Positions 5,462 to 6,104 of a stretch of DNA of 6,104 bases are shown in pieces. A model generated the notes under the pieces. It saw only the letters and a list, made by a program, of their open reading frames with translations. It ran no database searches and had not been told where the DNA came from. Location of the stretch: the NCBI GenBank assembly GCA_016932295.1, contig JAFGDC010000381.1, positions 1 to 6,104 on the forward strand, given 5' to 3'. This DNA comes from a candidate division CSSED10-310 bacterium (GTDB taxonomy: Bacteria; CSSED10-310; JAFGDC01). A program made the position numbers and the translations under genes. Every line of letters starts with the position of its first letter. Positions within the stretch are counted from its first letter, which is position 1.

Positions 5462-6104
5462 CAGGAACCAGCCTCGCGCCTCTCGTACAGGCTCAGCCTG
5501 GCGGCCGCCAGGTTTGCCGATTCATCTACTTCCCAGGTGGCAACCTTGAGCCAACCTCCCGTCCCAGATGGATCCGGATAGAATCGGTCGAAGATCAGCA
5601 GGTAATCCGCTCCATCCATCCATGCCGCATCCAGCCGCAATCGCGGATCGCCGGCATAGGAGTTGTAGGCGGGCGTGACCAGCCCGCGGAGATCTATCAC
5701 CTCGAGATCGGTGATGTATCCCAGCACTCCGACATCATCCGCCGCAACGACTGCAGAGGCGGTCGCATGGCGCTTCAACCAGTTCGCCGCAGTGAGATGA
5801 AGGCGGGTGATCGAATCGATGTCACGAATCGTCAACCGCGCTCCCATGGACAGGATGACGCATTGCCAGGTCAGGATCGCCGCCGCTACAGGCCGGCGCA
5901 GCCCATTATTTCTCACGTAGTTGGCCACCCCGGCCACCGCCGCTGCCAGCAGCACGGGAACCAGAACCTGCATATACCGGTTTCGATGATATCTGGCGGG
6001 CAGGGTGACCGCATAGAATCCCGCGTGCAGAATCATCCACCATGTCAGGACTCGACAGCGCGGTTGTTTGGCACACCTGATGAGCGCGGGAATGATGCTC
6101 ACCC
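5461..6104 (-). CDS. C-terminal part of a multi-pass membrane protein, GT39/ArnT-like glycosyltransferase tail (partial)
   Basis: The reading frame is open to the right edge of the window, so the N-terminal part, which would hold the catalytic loop and most membrane helices, is missing. About 213 residues are visible. Counted from a GTG codon at 6102, which need not be the true start, they contain hydrophobic segments at about 20-35, 43-63 and 71-88. RYHRNRYMQVLVP precedes the second. A soluble C-terminal region follows with AANWLKRH (105-112), VVAADDVGVLGYI (118-130), EVIDLRGLVTP (134-144) and DYLLIFDRFYP (166-176). From memory, this series (wall of helices, NWL, aDDiGxxGY, viDLxGLvtP) recurs at the C-terminus of uncharacterised GT39/PMT-like proteins that would use lipid-linked sugar donors. 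The stop (TGA, 5463-5461) overlaps the last T of the ugd terminator. The precise substrate is unknown, and the family call rests on motif memory. Confidence 0.7.
   Translation of the reverse strand, partial: VSIIPALIRCAKQPRCRVLTWWMILHAGFYAVTLPARYHRNRYMQVLVPVLLAAAVAGVANYVRNNGLRRPVAAAILTWQCVILSMGARLTIRDIDSITRLHLTAANWLKRHATASAVVAADDVGVLGYITDLEVIDLRGLVTPAYNSYAGDPRLRLDAAWMDGADYLLIFDRFYPDPSGTGGWLKVATWEVDESANLAAARLSLYERREAGS

Overview
The window is a bacterial chromosomal segment, roughly 55-60% GC by eye, with three complete protein genes on the + strand and one partial gene entering from the right edge on the - strand. No rRNA, tRNA, CRISPR array, transposase or phage gene was seen. The lineage cannot be fixed from this sequence. 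Sec-type export, class C type-4 PBP biology, UDP-sugar metabolism and long GC-rich genes fit a free-living bacterium, possibly one of the less sampled environmental phyla, but that is a guess.

Layout. Positions 1-257 hold no convincing gene but are rich in short repeats: a 19-nt palindrome, a 22-bp tandem repeat, and a REP-like hairpin with a duplicated arm. At 258-2579 is a cytoplasmic GH36 alpha-galactosidase-type glycosidase with both catalytic aspartates present. At 2648-3877, 68 nt further on in the same direction and probably co-transcribed, is an exported D-alanyl-D-alanine carboxypeptidase/endopeptidase of the PBP4 (DacB, peptidase S13) type. A gap of 169 nt then precedes a UDP-glucose 6-dehydrogenase at 4047-5417. 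That gene ends in a strong intrinsic terminator (5435-5461). The stop codon of the convergent - strand gene overlaps the last T of that terminator. The - strand gene is the C-terminal part of a multi-pass membrane protein resembling the tail of GT39/ArnT-like glycosyltransferases.

How they fit together. The two left genes may form a short operon of alpha-galactoside breakdown and peptidoglycan trimming, an odd pairing with no obvious metabolic link. The right half (UDP-glucuronate supply and a putative lipid-linked-sugar glycosyltransferase) points to envelope polysaccharide or glycolipid synthesis, although those two genes are transcribed towards each other. The genes themselves belong to known families. 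The least explained part is the repeat-dense leader at 28-165. No new multi-gene system is evident.
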